This document shows, in pieces, positions 32,946 through 41,890 of a stretch of DNA of 64,000 bases; the first letter of the stretch is position 1, and every line of letters starts with the position of its first letter. The stretch comes from BP-133 sp040756995 (GTDB taxonomy: Bacteria; Actinomycetota; Acidimicrobiia; IMCC26256; BP-133), in NCBI GenBank assembly GCA_040756995.1, contig JBFLYK010000033.1:1-64000 (forward strand), read 5' to 3'. The translations under genes and the position numbers were made by a program. The notes below the pieces were generated by a model. The model made no database searches, was not told the origin of the DNA, and was given only the letters and a program-made list of their open reading frames with translations.

Positions 32946-34093
32946 CCCGCCGCCCGCTGGTGAACCTTGGACCGCAGGGTCCCGAGAGCCGACGTCCCGT
33001 TTCCGTTGACGGCCCGAGGAGCGGGCGGGCGACCGACCCGCTCCGGGATGACCGGGGACGCAGCCGCGGAGGGGCCGGAAGCGACGCGGATCGGCGTGGC
33101 GAAGTGCAGCTCGGACCGCTTGCCGAGCACCAGGGAGACCAGCCCTCCGGGCCGGATCACCAGGACGGCGACGGCCAGGACGCCGCTCAGGATCTGGAAC
33201 TGCGAGCCCCGCAGGAAGGACACAGACGAGAACACCTGGGGAACGCCGAAGTACAACAGGCCTCCCAGCAGGGCTCCCAGCGGGTGGAGGAGACCGCCAA
33301 CGACGCTCATGGCCAGATAGGTGATCGAGTTGAAGGCGCTGTAGTCCTCCCAGCCGGCCCGCTGGAGGAGCAGACCATAGAGGATGCCGGCCACGCCGGC
33401 GAGGCAGCCGCTGAGGACGAAGGTGCTCAGCTTCACCCGGGTTGGACTTACGCCCGAGAGCGCCGCCGTCGCCTCGCCGTCGCGCACGGAGTAGACGAGC
33501 AGGCCCCAGCGGGACGATCCGAGGGCTCGGGTGACGATCATGAGCAGCGTGACCGTCACGATGACCACCAGGGAGTAGTGCTGCTCGTTCTCGAACCACG
33601 TCGACCCGAGTTCGCTGCGCACGAAGGGGACACCGCTCAGGTACAGGCCCGAGAGCAGCCACTTCTGGAAGACGATTCGTTCGGCCACGACGGCGAAGCC
33701 GAACGACAGGATGGCGAGATTGACGCCTCGGAGTCGAAGGGCGGGAAGACCGATGAGCACCGCAGTCAGGGCCACGATGGTCAGGGTGACGGGAAGCGCA
33801 ACGAGGAACGGCAGATCGGAGACGGCCACCAGACGGGCCTGCACCAGTGCTCCGACTCCCATGAAGGCGGTCTGGGCCAGGCTCATCTGGCCGAGGTAAC
33901 CGCTCAGGACCACGAAGCTCAGGGCGACGAGCGAGAAAATGGCGACGGTGTTGATGACATACGCCCAGTAGCCGCCCGTGAGGAAGGAGATGGCGATCGC
34001 CACGCCGCCCACGGCGAGATACGGCGGCACGATCGACGTCAGCCGAACCCGTCTCGCCGTCACGGAGACCTCACCTTTGCCGTCTGACGCCAT
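32942..34093 (-). CDS. livM: Branched-chain-type ABC importer permease (LivM-like)
   Basis: 383 residues with about ten membrane helices, starting near VPPYLAVGGVAIAISFLTGG. The conserved LivM segments LSGYLGQMSLAQTAFMGVGA and GLPALRLRGVNLAILSFGFA are present. The C-terminal 45 residues are a Pro/Ala-rich cytoplasmic tail. One base overlaps the LivH stop (TGATG). With LivH it forms the membrane channel. Confidence 0.92.
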   Translation of the reverse strand: MASDGKGEVSVTARRVRLTSIVPPYLAVGGVAIAISFLTGGYWAYVINTVAIFSLVALSFVVLSGYLGQMSLAQTAFMGVGALVQARLVAVSDLPFLVALPVTLTIVALTAVLIGLPALRLRGVNLAILSFGFAVVAERIVFQKWLLSGLYLSGVPFVRSELGSTWFENEQHYSLVVIVTVTLLMIVTRALGSSRWGLLVYSVRDGEATAALSGVSPTRVKLSTFVLSGCLAGVAGILYGLLLQRAGWEDYSAFNSITYLAMSVVGGLLHPLGALLGGLLYFGVPQVFSSVSFLRGSQFQILSGVLAVAVLVIRPGGLVSLVLGKRSELHFATPIRVASGPSAAASPVIPERVGRPPAPRAVNGNGTSALGTLRSKVHQRAAG

Positions 34094-34965
34094 CAGTGGG
34101 CGTCCCTCATGCGGTTGGCCTGGAGGAAGGGCACCACGGCCAGTCCGGTGACCATGACGATGAACGGCAGAAGGTCGAGGTTGGTGGTCCAGAAGCCCCC
34201 CGAAACCCCGAGGTAGGCCTCGGCCATTCCCAATCCCACGCCGGCGGTCAGCGCCAGCCAGGGACGTTCCATACCGGCCAGGACGGACACCGCGAGGACC
34301 TTGATGAACAGAAGGTTCTGGGTGCGGAGGTCACCGCCGATCAGGGGGGAGACCAGGACGCCGCCAAGCGCGGCCAGCGTCATCCCGCACATCCAGCCGA
34401 ACGCCTCGACGCGGTCGACCCTCAATCCGAGGGCGCGGGCGGAGTCCCGGTTCTCGGCCACCGCCCGCAGGGCCAGCCCCAGCCAGGCGCGCCGCAGGAA
34501 CACTGACAACCCCACCGCCAGCGCCGCCGCCGTGGCCGCCACGGCGACCTGGTGTGACGTCAGGCGAACCGTGGCGATGGCGAAGCTGGCATCCCCGAAG
34601 AAAGCCGGGACCGGGAGGAGGGTGTTGTAGAGCAGGGCGGTGATGCCCGTGATGCCGAGGGTCCAGCCGAGGATCACCGCCGCCCGAACCGTCTCCGACG
34701 CCGTGCGGACGCGCCCCATGACGACACGTCCCGTCACGTAGCCCCCACCGATCCCGAAGAACAGGAGCGTGGCGACCAGGGCGAGGACTTTGGGCCAACC
34801 ATCCTTCACCCACGTTCCGAAGGTGAACGCGGCCAAGGTGGCCACTGCACCGGCTGCGAAGTTCAGCGTTCGAGTGGTCAGGTAGGTGACGACGATCCCG
34901 ACGGCGATGAGCCCATAGAGGACACCGGTCGCTGCTCCGGCCAGCAGCAGGCTGATCGTCCTCAC
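34093..34965 (-). CDS. livH: Branched-chain-type ABC importer permease (LivH-like)
   Basis: 290 residues, multi-helix, beginning VRTISLLLAGAATGVLYGLI. LivH hallmarks are LYGLIAVGIVVTYLTTRTLNFAAGA at the N-terminus (shown in part) and LGLRVDRVEAFGWMCGMTLA, the loop that contacts the ATPase. I chose GTG 34965, which puts the first helix at the usual place; an in-frame opening to 35046 adds an Arg-rich segment. It follows the binding-protein gene by about 50 bases. Confidence 0.9.
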   Translation of the reverse strand: MRTISLLLAGAATGVLYGLIAVGIVVTYLTTRTLNFAAGAVATLAAFTFGTWVKDGWPKVLALVATLLFFGIGGGYVTGRVVMGRVRTASETVRAAVILGWTLGITGITALLYNTLLPVPAFFGDASFAIATVRLTSHQVAVAATAAALAVGLSVFLRRAWLGLALRAVAENRDSARALGLRVDRVEAFGWMCGMTLAALGGVLVSPLIGGDLRTQNLLFIKVLAVSVLAGMERPWLALTAGVGLGMAEAYLGVSGGFWTTNLDLLPFIVMVTGLAVVPFLQANRMRDAH

Positions 34966-35014
34966 TGCCGCTCCCGAGGGCCGCTGGATGGCCCGGAGGT
35001 CGTCGTGGTGGCGG

Positions 35015-36598
35015 TCAGTAGCACGACCGCTCCGGCGAGGAGGCATAGGGATCGTCGATGGGCGGAAGCTCCTTGTAGTCGTTGTCGACGAACTGCAGGA
35101 ACCCGAGCCGGTAGCTGGAGGGGCACTTGTGGGTGGGTTCCCAGCGGAGGTCGAAGAAGCTGTCGACCTGGAACGTCGTCGTGTCGAGGACCTGCTTCAG
35201 GGCGGTGCGGGTCAGGTTGGGTCCCACCCGCTTCGCCCCCTCGGCGAAGACCATCATCCCGGTGAAGGTGAAGCCGGGCCAGTTGTGGAAGTCGACGTTC
35301 TTTCCCGCCCGCTGGCGGACGATGGACAACGCCCGTCGCCATCCGGCGTCGGAGCTGTTGTTGTCCCACGCCTTGCCGGCCCCGAAGATGTAGAACGGCT
35401 CGGCGAACTTGCCCACGGACTGCGGAACGGCCCGAGGCGCGGACTCCGGGGAGAACAACTGGTTGGGCTTGTAGCCCGCCCGCTGCTCGGCCAGCAGCAA
35501 CTTGATCGCCTGGTCGGGGTGGAGCCACTGGTACACGCCGTCGGGGTTGTCGGAGCGGATCTGGACGAGTTGGGGCGTGTAGTCGGCGTGGTCGAACGGT
35601 ACGCGGATAACCCTCCTCACCTTTCCGCCGCCGGCCTTCATGGCCAAGTCGAACTCGGCAATGCCGGGGTCGTAGGACACGTCCGTGTGAGTGAGGAGGG
35701 AGACGGACTTCCAGCCCTTCTCGAGCATGAACTTGGCGGCCACGTGCGACCAGCTTCGCTGGCCGGCACCCAGCGTCCAGAGCCACGGGTGGCCCCAGGT
35801 GTCGGGCAGCGAGCCGTCGCAGCCGACGACGGGAAGCTTGACCTGGTCCACGTACGACCCGATCACGTTGCAGGTATAGGGGTCGAACATGCCGCTGATG
35901 GCGAAGACCTTGTCCTGCTCGACCATCTTCTTGACGGCTGCGAGGCCGGTCGGCGGGTCGATCTTCGTATCCCCCACGACGAATTCGAGCTTCCGACCGT
36001 GGATGCCGCCATTGGCGTTGATCTCCTGGAGGGCGGCCTGGAAGGTGGGGAACGAGTCCCTGCCGGTGAGCGGCGCAAGGGGGCCACTCAGAACGTGGAA
36101 GGTGCCGAGCTTGATCGTCTTGTCCGTGACACCCACGTCGGTGGCACCTCCTCCCGGCGTGGGCTGCGGGCTGCCCGGACCGGCCCCGGGAACGCCCCCG
36201 CCGGGTTGGGCGGTGGCTCGGTCGTTCGCCTTCCCCGCCCCTGGCGCGCTCGGACTGTTCGGCGAAGCCGTTGCGGCCGCCGGTCCCGCCCTGCCCACCG
36301 AACCGGCCGCCGGCGTGCCGGCGCCGTGGGCCGACGGGGTGTCGCTGGTGGACGGGCCGCCGTCCCCTGCCGTGGTGCTGTCCGCCGGGGCAGCCGCCTC
36401 TTCGCCGCTCAGCAGAGCAGTCGCGTCGCCGGGACCGTCCGCGTTGGTCGGGACGCCCGCCGCCTGCCCGACCGCGTTCATCCGGATCGCCTGCTCCGAC
36501 GCACCACATGCGCCGGCCACTAGCAGACAGCACGCCAGCGCGCCCGCGTACCTCCACGACGCTCTCCCACTGGCCAACCCCATGCCACTCCGTGACAT
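35015..36598 (-). CDS. ABC importer substrate-binding lipoprotein (LivJ/K type)
   Basis: 527 residues, larger than usual because of a long Ala/Pro/Gly-rich linker (about residues 30-160) between the membrane anchor and the binding domain. LACCLLVAGACGAS looks like a lipoprotein signal with a lipid-carrying cysteine. The periplasmic-binding fold starts at KTIKLGTFHVLSGPLAPLTG and continues with AVKKMVEQDKVFAISG, typical of leucine/amide/aromatic-acid binding proteins. Start ATG 36598 follows a GGGGGG run. First gene of the transporter operon. Context suggests the ligand is the acid degraded by the surrounding enzymes. Confidence 0.88.
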   Translation of the reverse strand: MSRSGMGLASGRASWRYAGALACCLLVAGACGASEQAIRMNAVGQAAGVPTNADGPGDATALLSGEEAAAPADSTTAGDGGPSTSDTPSAHGAGTPAAGSVGRAGPAAATASPNSPSAPGAGKANDRATAQPGGGVPGAGPGSPQPTPGGGATDVGVTDKTIKLGTFHVLSGPLAPLTGRDSFPTFQAALQEINANGGIHGRKLEFVVGDTKIDPPTGLAAVKKMVEQDKVFAISGMFDPYTCNVIGSYVDQVKLPVVGCDGSLPDTWGHPWLWTLGAGQRSWSHVAAKFMLEKGWKSVSLLTHTDVSYDPGIAEFDLAMKAGGGKVRRVIRVPFDHADYTPQLVQIRSDNPDGVYQWLHPDQAIKLLLAEQRAGYKPNQLFSPESAPRAVPQSVGKFAEPFYIFGAGKAWDNNSSDAGWRRALSIVRQRAGKNVDFHNWPGFTFTGMMVFAEGAKRVGPNLTRTALKQVLDTTTFQVDSFFDLRWEPTHKCPSSYRLGFLQFVDNDYKELPPIDDPYASSPERSCY

Positions 36599-36639
36599 CC
36601 GTCCCCCCGTTCGGATCTTTTCGTGCCCGCGAACCTGGC

Positions 36640-37050
36640 TCAGGCGAGCAGGTCTTCCCTGCCCTGTTCCTTCAGGTACTCCCGGTAGCGAGTGAAGGCT
36701 GGCTTCATGAAGGGCAGGAGCTTCATCACGCTGGTCATTTTCCCTTCGGCCTTCACCTGCCCCTTGGCCATGGCCAGCGGCAGATTGAGCGCACCCAGGA
36801 AGAATTTGTGGCCGGTATCCGCCGCCATGGTGAGCGTCGCGTCGGCTTCGACTGCGCAGTCACCGATGTGGGACACCACTTTTCCGTCCCGGCACTCGAT
36901 CGTCACCTCGAGCGGGGGGTCGCTGTAGACCCCCTTCATCACGAGGTTGGCGTTTCCCAGCTTGGGGCCGAGATCCGGGTCCTCGCCGATGAGCTCCCAG
37001 ACCTTCCCGATGTACTGCGCTGCTTCGTCGCTGGACGTGAAGTAGGGCAT
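36640..37050 (-). CDS. SCP2 sterol-carrier domain protein
   Basis: 136 residues of one SCP2-like domain: VTIECRDGKVVSHIGDCAVE and ADATLTMAADTGHKFFLGAL match the family's strand and helix pattern, and LAMAKGQVKAEGKMTSVMKL is the conserved C-terminal tunnel helix region. GAGGAG precedes ATG 37050. SCP2 domains bind lipids or acyl-CoA and often accompany beta-oxidation genes. It lies 40 bases upstream of the transporter operon's binding-protein gene. Confidence 0.85.
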   Translation of the reverse strand: MPYFTSSDEAAQYIGKVWELIGEDPDLGPKLGNANLVMKGVYSDPPLEVTIECRDGKVVSHIGDCAVEADATLTMAADTGHKFFLGALNLPLAMAKGQVKAEGKMTSVMKLLPFMKPAFTRYREYLKEQGREDLLA

Positions 37051-37095
37051 GGTTCTCCTCGTCGGTGTCGAAACGCGGTTGCCGAGCCTCGGTCG

Positions 37096-37563
37096 CTAGA
37101 CGGCCACCACCGGCTTGCCGGCTCCCAGCTCGTCAAAGAAGGACTGCAACGTGTAGTTGTACTGAAAGAACTTCTCGAATTCGGTCATGGTCGCCGTCCT
37201 CAGGACCTCCAGAGGCCGGCGGATAAGCGTGAGGCGGTTGAGTGTGTGCTCCCGATCGGCCTTGCCGTGCGAGACGATGTTCTCGACCATCTCGCGCCAT
37301 GCCGCCTCCGGCCCCCGGATGCGAAAGTCCGCCTCGAAGGCCTCGACGTCTTCGACGTCGCTCACGTCCTCGCATTCGTAATCGCTCAAGACCACTCCGA
37401 AATGGGTCTCGCCGTCTTCCCGCTCGACCGTGATGACGAACCTGCTGTCCGCCGTTCCGATCTTGCGGTACCGATCGGGCGAGGAATTCATCCCGTCCCG
37501 AAGCGCCTCCAGCCAGGCGAGCGAGGGGAAATCTTGAAGGATCTGCTCCTGGGTTGCGTCCAT
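37096..37563 (-). CDS. Hypothetical protein, SCP2-like fold possible
   Basis: 155 residues starting MDATQEQILQDFPSLAWLEAL. The middle (RFVITVEREDGETHFGVVLSD, given in part, and DFRIRGPEAAWREMVENIVS) resembles the SCP2/alkyl-sulfatase C-terminal fold, and HTLNRLTLIRRPLEVLRT is like the hydrophobic tunnel helix. I chose ATG 37563 with AGGACGG upstream over an in-frame opening that runs into the neighbouring gene. It sits between the SCP2 gene and the alcohol dehydrogenase on the same strand. Probably a lipid or acyl-CoA binding protein. Confidence 0.6.
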   Translation of the reverse strand: MDATQEQILQDFPSLAWLEALRDGMNSSPDRYRKIGTADSRFVITVEREDGETHFGVVLSDYECEDVSDVEDVEAFEADFRIRGPEAAWREMVENIVSHGKADREHTLNRLTLIRRPLEVLRTATMTEFEKFFQYNYTLQSFFDELGAGKPVVAV

Positions 37564-37595
37564 CTGCCGTCCTGTCGTTCGGCGCTGAGAAGCGC

Positions 37596-38687
37596 TCAGA
37601 AGGTGATGACGCCTCGAATGCAATTGCCGGCCTTCATGTCCTCGAAGGCCAGTTCGATCTCGTCGAGGCGGTACGTCTTCGAAGCCAGCAGGTCGAGGTC
37701 GAGCCGGCCATCCAGGTAGAGGTCGACGAAGGCCGGAAGGTCTTCACCGGGAATGACGGATCCCCCGTTCGTCCCCGTCAGGACCTTTTGGAACAGCAGG
37801 CTGAAGATGTCGATGGTCACCAGTCCGGTCATCTCCATGAGCCCGATGGCCACCACCGTCGCGCCGGGGCGGGCGGCCTCGAAGGCGCTGGCCAGTGTCC
37901 CGTCGGCGCCGACGGCATCGAAGGCGAAGTCCGCCCCCGTCCCGGTGATGCCGAGGACGGCGGCGGTGAGGTCCTGCTGGCCGACGTCGACCACGTGGGT
38001 GGCGCCGGCTCGCGTGGCGTAGTCCAGCTTCCGGGGATTGATGTCGGCCACGATGATGGGATGCGCCCCCGCCAGGCGCGCACCGAGCACGGCCGAGATG
38101 CCGACGCCGCCTGCGCCGACGATGACCACACTGGCGCCGGCCGGCACCTGCGCCCGACGGGTGACGGCTCCGATCCCGGTGGCGGCCCCACATCCGAGGA
38201 GGCAGATCCGGTCGAACGGCGCTTCCTTGGAGACGACAGCCACGGCCCGTTCGGGGACGACGGCGTATTCGGCGAAGCTCGACTGGCAGAAGAAGTGAGC
38301 CAGCTGCTCACCGTCCTCCGACTCGAGCCTCGAAGTGCCGTCGAGCATCGTCCCCCCGAAGACGACCTGGTTGCCGACCTCGCACTGGTGGATGCGGTTG
38401 GCTCGGCAGTTCTGGCAGGCGCCGCAGGACACGATGATGGAGCAGACGACGTGGTCACCGACACGGATGTTGGTGACGCCCTCGCCGACCTCCTCCACGA
38501 TCCCCGCCCCCTCGTGACCGAGGATGACCGGGGTGGGAGCCGGGAGCTTTCCCTCGTACACGGAGAGATCGGTGTGGCAGACGCCGACGGCTTTGATCTT
38601 CACCAGTACTTCGCCGCGTTGCGGAGTCGGCTTGGGAACCTCCTCGATGGCGAGCTTCCCGATGTCGTGCATCACCGCTGCTCTCAC
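37596..38687 (-). CDS. Zn-dependent alcohol dehydrogenase (MDR family)
   Basis: 363 residues. Catalytic zinc ligands lie in VGVCHTDLSVY and GHEGAGIVEEVG; the structural zinc motif is CGACQNCRANRIHQC. The nucleotide fold is VIVGAGGVGISAVLGARLAGA (first 20 residues) with VADINPRKL, the Asp favouring NAD. It resembles class III-like or nicotinoprotein alcohol dehydrogenases. GTG 38687 has AAAGGAAG about 9 bases before it. It may oxidise an alcohol intermediate to the aldehyde later handled by the ALDH at 48.6 kb. Confidence 0.88.
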   Translation of the reverse strand: MRAAVMHDIGKLAIEEVPKPTPQRGEVLVKIKAVGVCHTDLSVYEGKLPAPTPVILGHEGAGIVEEVGEGVTNIRVGDHVVCSIIVSCGACQNCRANRIHQCEVGNQVVFGGTMLDGTSRLESEDGEQLAHFFCQSSFAEYAVVPERAVAVVSKEAPFDRICLLGCGAATGIGAVTRRAQVPAGASVVIVGAGGVGISAVLGARLAGAHPIIVADINPRKLDYATRAGATHVVDVGQQDLTAAVLGITGTGADFAFDAVGADGTLASAFEAARPGATVVAIGLMEMTGLVTIDIFSLLFQKVLTGTNGGSVIPGEDLPAFVDLYLDGRLDLDLLASKTYRLDEIELAFEDMKAGNCIRGVITF

Positions 38688-38735
38688 TCGGCAGCTTCCT
38701 TTCTCGGTGCGGCGTGGTTGATCCGCCGGGCCAAT

Positions 38736-40007
38736 TCAGAACGGGGCGTCCTCGGGAAGCAGTGTCTTCCAACGCCATTCCAGCCCCATGGACTCGCAGC
38801 GGGCGAGGTACTCCTCCCGCACGACCGGGTACAGGCCCTCCTTGAGCCACGTCATCCCGTCGTCGATCTTCTCCACGCCTCCACCCGCCAGCACGGCGAT
38901 CGGCTCGACCAGGGACGGGTCGGTGAAGAGCGTGAAGAACAGCGTGTCGATCAGGCGGGCGGCCAGCTCCAGTTCCTTGACGGCCCGATCCTTGTCTTCC
39001 ACCTGCTGCAGGTACGTCCGCAGCCGCATCTGGCCGTAGGAGACGTGCCGGGCCTCGTCCTGCATGCAGCGGCGGTAGATCTCCTTGTCCCCCTCGGTGG
39101 GCGAGATGTATTCGCCCATGCGGAACAAGCTGAGGATCAGCCCCTCGCCCGCCCCCTGGAGGGTGAAGTTGATCCATTCCATCGACGGCGCGTTGAGGAT
39201 GATGAACGAGGCCCAGTCAGCGTTGGTGAAGTTCCCGGTGAGACCACCGGCAACCGCCGCCCGCTTCTTGAAGACCTCCAGGTGGCGCGCCTCGTCCATC
39301 CCCTGGGTGAGGTGGAACATGATGGCTTCGTGGTAGTCGTGCCCGATATAGGGGATGACCTCGGCCGCACCGACCCCGGCATCGAGTTCGAGCTGGGCCA
39401 GGAATGTCGCCAGCATGCCGCTGGCCTTGTTGATGGAGAACGGCAGCTTGCGGGTGTCCTCCTTGATCGACTCCCACGGGATGTCGCGGGTGGCACTCCA
39501 CTGCCGGGCGACCGCCTCTTCATACAGCGGCACGGCGCTGTCGGCCCACACATGCTTCTTGTCCTTGAGGAACTGATGCCGGAACGTGCCGAGCATCGGT
39601 TGCGTAATCTCCGCTCCCCGCAGCGTCTGGCCGACCTTGTCGGAGTTGTCGGGCACCGGGGCGCCGAGGGCCCTGTTGATGTCGAGCAGGGTCAACCCCC
39701 GCTTGCTGATCTCGACTTCGCGCTGGCCCCAGAACTTGTCGTCGCGGTCCAGCCAACGGAGGTCGTAACTCCCGGCCGCCCAGTTGCCCCCGGCCTCCAT
39801 CCAGATCGGGAACATGTGCTCGGCGTACGCGTCGAGCTTCGCCTCGGCGATCTCACGCTCCTCCTCGGTAGCGAACATCCAGCCGTCCTGGCGGAACTGC
39901 CACGTGTCGAAGCCGAACTCCAGAGGGTGCTCGGCGATCGGGAAGCCCTCGTACTGCGGCGGAAACTCGGCACGGCTCTCCGGGAGCTTCTCCTGCCCGT
40001 CGGTCAT
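38736..40007 (-). CDS. Ferritin-like diiron oxygenase-type protein
   Basis: 423 residues. Two Glu-x2-His motifs, MDEARHLEVFKKR (about residue 255) and DEARHVSYGQMRL (about 345), plus upstream glutamates are the signature of a diiron four-helix bundle. The N-terminal 120 residues are rich in aromatic residues (FDTWQFRQDGWMF). The family is unnamed to me; it could be an oxygenase, hydroxylase or aldehyde-deformylating enzyme. ATG 40007 is preferred; an in-frame GTG at 40052 would add 15 residues and lies just after a strong promoter. Confidence 0.8.
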   Translation of the reverse strand: MTDGQEKLPESRAEFPPQYEGFPIAEHPLEFGFDTWQFRQDGWMFATEEEREIAEAKLDAYAEHMFPIWMEAGGNWAAGSYDLRWLDRDDKFWGQREVEISKRGLTLLDINRALGAPVPDNSDKVGQTLRGAEITQPMLGTFRHQFLKDKKHVWADSAVPLYEEAVARQWSATRDIPWESIKEDTRKLPFSINKASGMLATFLAQLELDAGVGAAEVIPYIGHDYHEAIMFHLTQGMDEARHLEVFKKRAAVAGGLTGNFTNADWASFIILNAPSMEWINFTLQGAGEGLILSLFRMGEYISPTEGDKEIYRRCMQDEARHVSYGQMRLRTYLQQVEDKDRAVKELELAARLIDTLFFTLFTDPSLVEPIAVLAGGGVEKIDDGMTWLKEGLYPVVREEYLARCESMGLEWRWKTLLPEDAPF

Positions 40008-40071
40008 GGTGCTCGTTTCCCCTCTCACCTTCCGCCTCAGATTTTTTTCCACCGTCTGGTTGGATGAGACA

Positions 40072-40100
40072 AATGTAGGTCATTGGTATATGACTGTCAA
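40072..40100 (-). promoter_or_regulatory. Near-consensus sigma-70 promoter with overlapping ATGAC/GTCAT half-sites
   Basis: On the minus strand TTGACA (40100-40095), exactly 17 bp, then TACATT (40077-40072), 65 bp before ATG 40007. The half-site ATGAC occurs in alternating orientation across it: ATGAC-8-GTCAT over the -35 and GTCAT-6-ATGAC in the spacer. This arrangement suits a dimeric repressor. Base composition is visibly more AT-rich than the surroundings. Confidence 0.75.
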
Positions 40101-40142
40101 CGGTCATCGCCCCTGCTCATCCGCTTTTTCGAGGCCCGTTGG

Positions 40143-41063
40143 CTACCGGACGGAGGCCAGGCCGAGATCGGGTATCGGCCCGGGTCCCGAGCTCCGTCCC
40201 TCGAAGGCCGCGGCCAGTTCGGCGGCGATGGCGTCAGGATCGAGCGCTCGGCGAACGTCAAGCTGCCAAGCGGGTTCGAACCCGGCGACCAGCTGAAGCA
40301 CGCCGCCACCGACGACGAAGACCTGCCCGGTGATGTGGGCGGCCGGATCGGAGCAGAGATACGCCACGAGCGACGAGACCTGCGCCGGATCCCACCGGTC
40401 GAATTCGCCGTCCACGGTCAGGTTCCCGTAGGTCATTTCCATCATCCGGCTGCGAGCGCGGGGGGCGATGACATTGCTCGTGACGCCATAACGCCCGACC
40501 TCGCGGGCCACCGCCAGGCCGAAGGAGGCGATGCCCGCCTTGGCCGTGTCATAGTTCGTCTGGCCGGCGTTCCCGTAGAGCCCTGATTCCGAGGACGTGT
40601 GGATGACGCGGCCGCCGACGCCTGACCCCTCGCACTTGGCTCGGGTCCGCCAGTATCGGCAGGCGGCCCGGGTCGGAGCGAAGTGGCCCCGCAGATGGAC
40701 CCGTACCACCGCCTCCCAGTCGTCGTCGGTCATGTTGACCAGCATCCGGTCCCGCAGGATCCCGGCATTGTTCACGAGAATGTCCAACCGGCCGTAGGTG
40801 TCGAGCGCCTGCTCGATCAGAGCGTCGGCCTCGGCGGTGTCGGCGACATCGCCGTGGTGGGCCGACGCCTGTCCGCCCAGCTGCTCGATCTCGGCGACGA
40901 CGGCCTGGGCGGGGCGGGGATCGGAGCCGCTGCCGTCCCACTCCCCACCGAGGTCGTTCACGACGATGCGCGCACCGAGGCCGCTCAGGGTCAATGCGTG
41001 CGCCCGGCCGATGCCCCTCCCGGCGCCGGTGACGACGGCGACCTTTCCTTCCAGCGAGATCAC
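40143..41063 (-). CDS. Short-chain dehydrogenase (3-hydroxyacyl-CoA dehydrogenase type)
   Basis: 306 residues. TGAGRGIGRAHALTL and VVNDLGGEWDGSG are like the N-terminal domain of peroxisomal multifunctional enzyme 2 and its bacterial relatives; NNAGILRDRMLVNM and the catalytic SSESGLYGN and YDTAK set follow. Such SDRs act on (R)-3-hydroxyacyl-CoA and pair with MaoC hydratases, which are also in this operon. The GTG start at 41063 overlaps the hydratase stop and has GAGGAGG before it. The last gene of the operon from 47148. Confidence 0.88.
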   Translation of the reverse strand: MISLEGKVAVVTGAGRGIGRAHALTLSGLGARIVVNDLGGEWDGSGSDPRPAQAVVAEIEQLGGQASAHHGDVADTAEADALIEQALDTYGRLDILVNNAGILRDRMLVNMTDDDWEAVVRVHLRGHFAPTRAACRYWRTRAKCEGSGVGGRVIHTSSESGLYGNAGQTNYDTAKAGIASFGLAVAREVGRYGVTSNVIAPRARSRMMEMTYGNLTVDGEFDRWDPAQVSSLVAYLCSDPAAHITGQVFVVGGGVLQLVAGFEPAWQLDVRRALDPDAIAAELAAAFEGRSSGPGPIPDLGLASVR

Positions 41064-41890
41064 GGTACGGCCTCCTCACGTCGGAGTTGGGATGCGGCGA
41101 AGAGTGCCGTTCCCCGGTCCGCGTCGAAATCGGGCGCTCGCCGCTGGAAGAAGGCCGAGATGCCCTCCACGGCATCGCCAAGGAACATCGCAAGGTGCAT
41201 GGCCTCGAGGCCCATGGCCAAGGAGGCGTCGAGGCTCGCATCGAGTGAGGCGTGGAGCATTCGCTTGGCGCTGCCCAGCCCCACAGGACTGAGACCGGCG
41301 ATGCGGTCGACGAGCGACCTCAGACGGTCGTTCAGGTCGGAAGCCGGCACGCAGGCGTGGACGAGGCCGAGTTCGGCGGCGCGCGGGCCCGACATCCGCT
41401 CTCCGGTCAGGACCATCTGATTGGCCACGGAGAGGCCGACCAGACGGCTGAGGATCTGGACGCCTCCGGCTCCGGGGATGGCGCCGATGCCGGTCTCGGG
41501 AAACCCGATCGACACGTCGTCGCTGCAGACGCGCAGGTCGCACCACAGCGCCAGTTCCGACCCGCCTCCGAGGACGAGCCCGGACATCGCCGCCACCACG
41601 ACGGTCGGGCTTTCCCAGATGGCCCGGAAGAGACTGGTCAGGCAGCCGAGGTACTCCCTGGCGTCCCGATCTGTCCCGGTGGTGTACACGCCCAGGTCGG
41701 CTCCCACGCAGAACCATCCCGGTTGGCCCTCGAGAACGAGGACCCGAATGGCCGGATCCGATGCCGTCTGGTGGACGACGGCGGTCAACTCCTGGATGAG
41801 GGTGTGCGACAGCACGGTCGGACGGTCGGGCGTCCCGAAGCGGATCCATGCCAGGCCCTTGTCGGACGGGACGACCTCCACTCCGGTCAC
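41060..41890 (-). CDS. Enoyl-CoA hydratase
   Basis: 276-residue crotonase-family protein with both catalytic glutamates in place (LGGGSELALWCD and FPETGIGAIPGAGG), so true hydratase activity is likely. The oxyanion loop is PGWFCVGADLGVY. A short repeated ASLDASLDASLA near residue 230 stems from a small duplication in the DNA near 41220. GTG 41890 overlaps the upstream stop (GTGA), the pattern used all along this operon; ATG 41905 in frame is an alternative. Confidence 0.85.
   Translation of the reverse strand: MTGVEVVPSDKGLAWIRFGTPDRPTVLSHTLIQELTAVVHQTASDPAIRVLVLEGQPGWFCVGADLGVYTTGTDRDAREYLGCLTSLFRAIWESPTVVVAAMSGLVLGGGSELALWCDLRVCSDDVSIGFPETGIGAIPGAGGVQILSRLVGLSVANQMVLTGERMSGPRAAELGLVHACVPASDLNDRLRSLVDRIAGLSPVGLGSAKRMLHASLDASLDASLAMGLEAMHLAMFLGDAVEGISAFFQRRAPDFDADRGTALFAASQLRREEAVP

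Noticed and set aside
34988..36523. Plus-strand open frame opposite the binding-protein gene
   Set aside because: Lacks a signal, start site and recognisable motif; the minus-strand lipoprotein is well supported.
37554..40067. Long plus-strand open frame opposite the alcohol dehydrogenase and diiron genes
   Set aside because: No domain is recognisable and both opposing genes have intact catalytic motifs.
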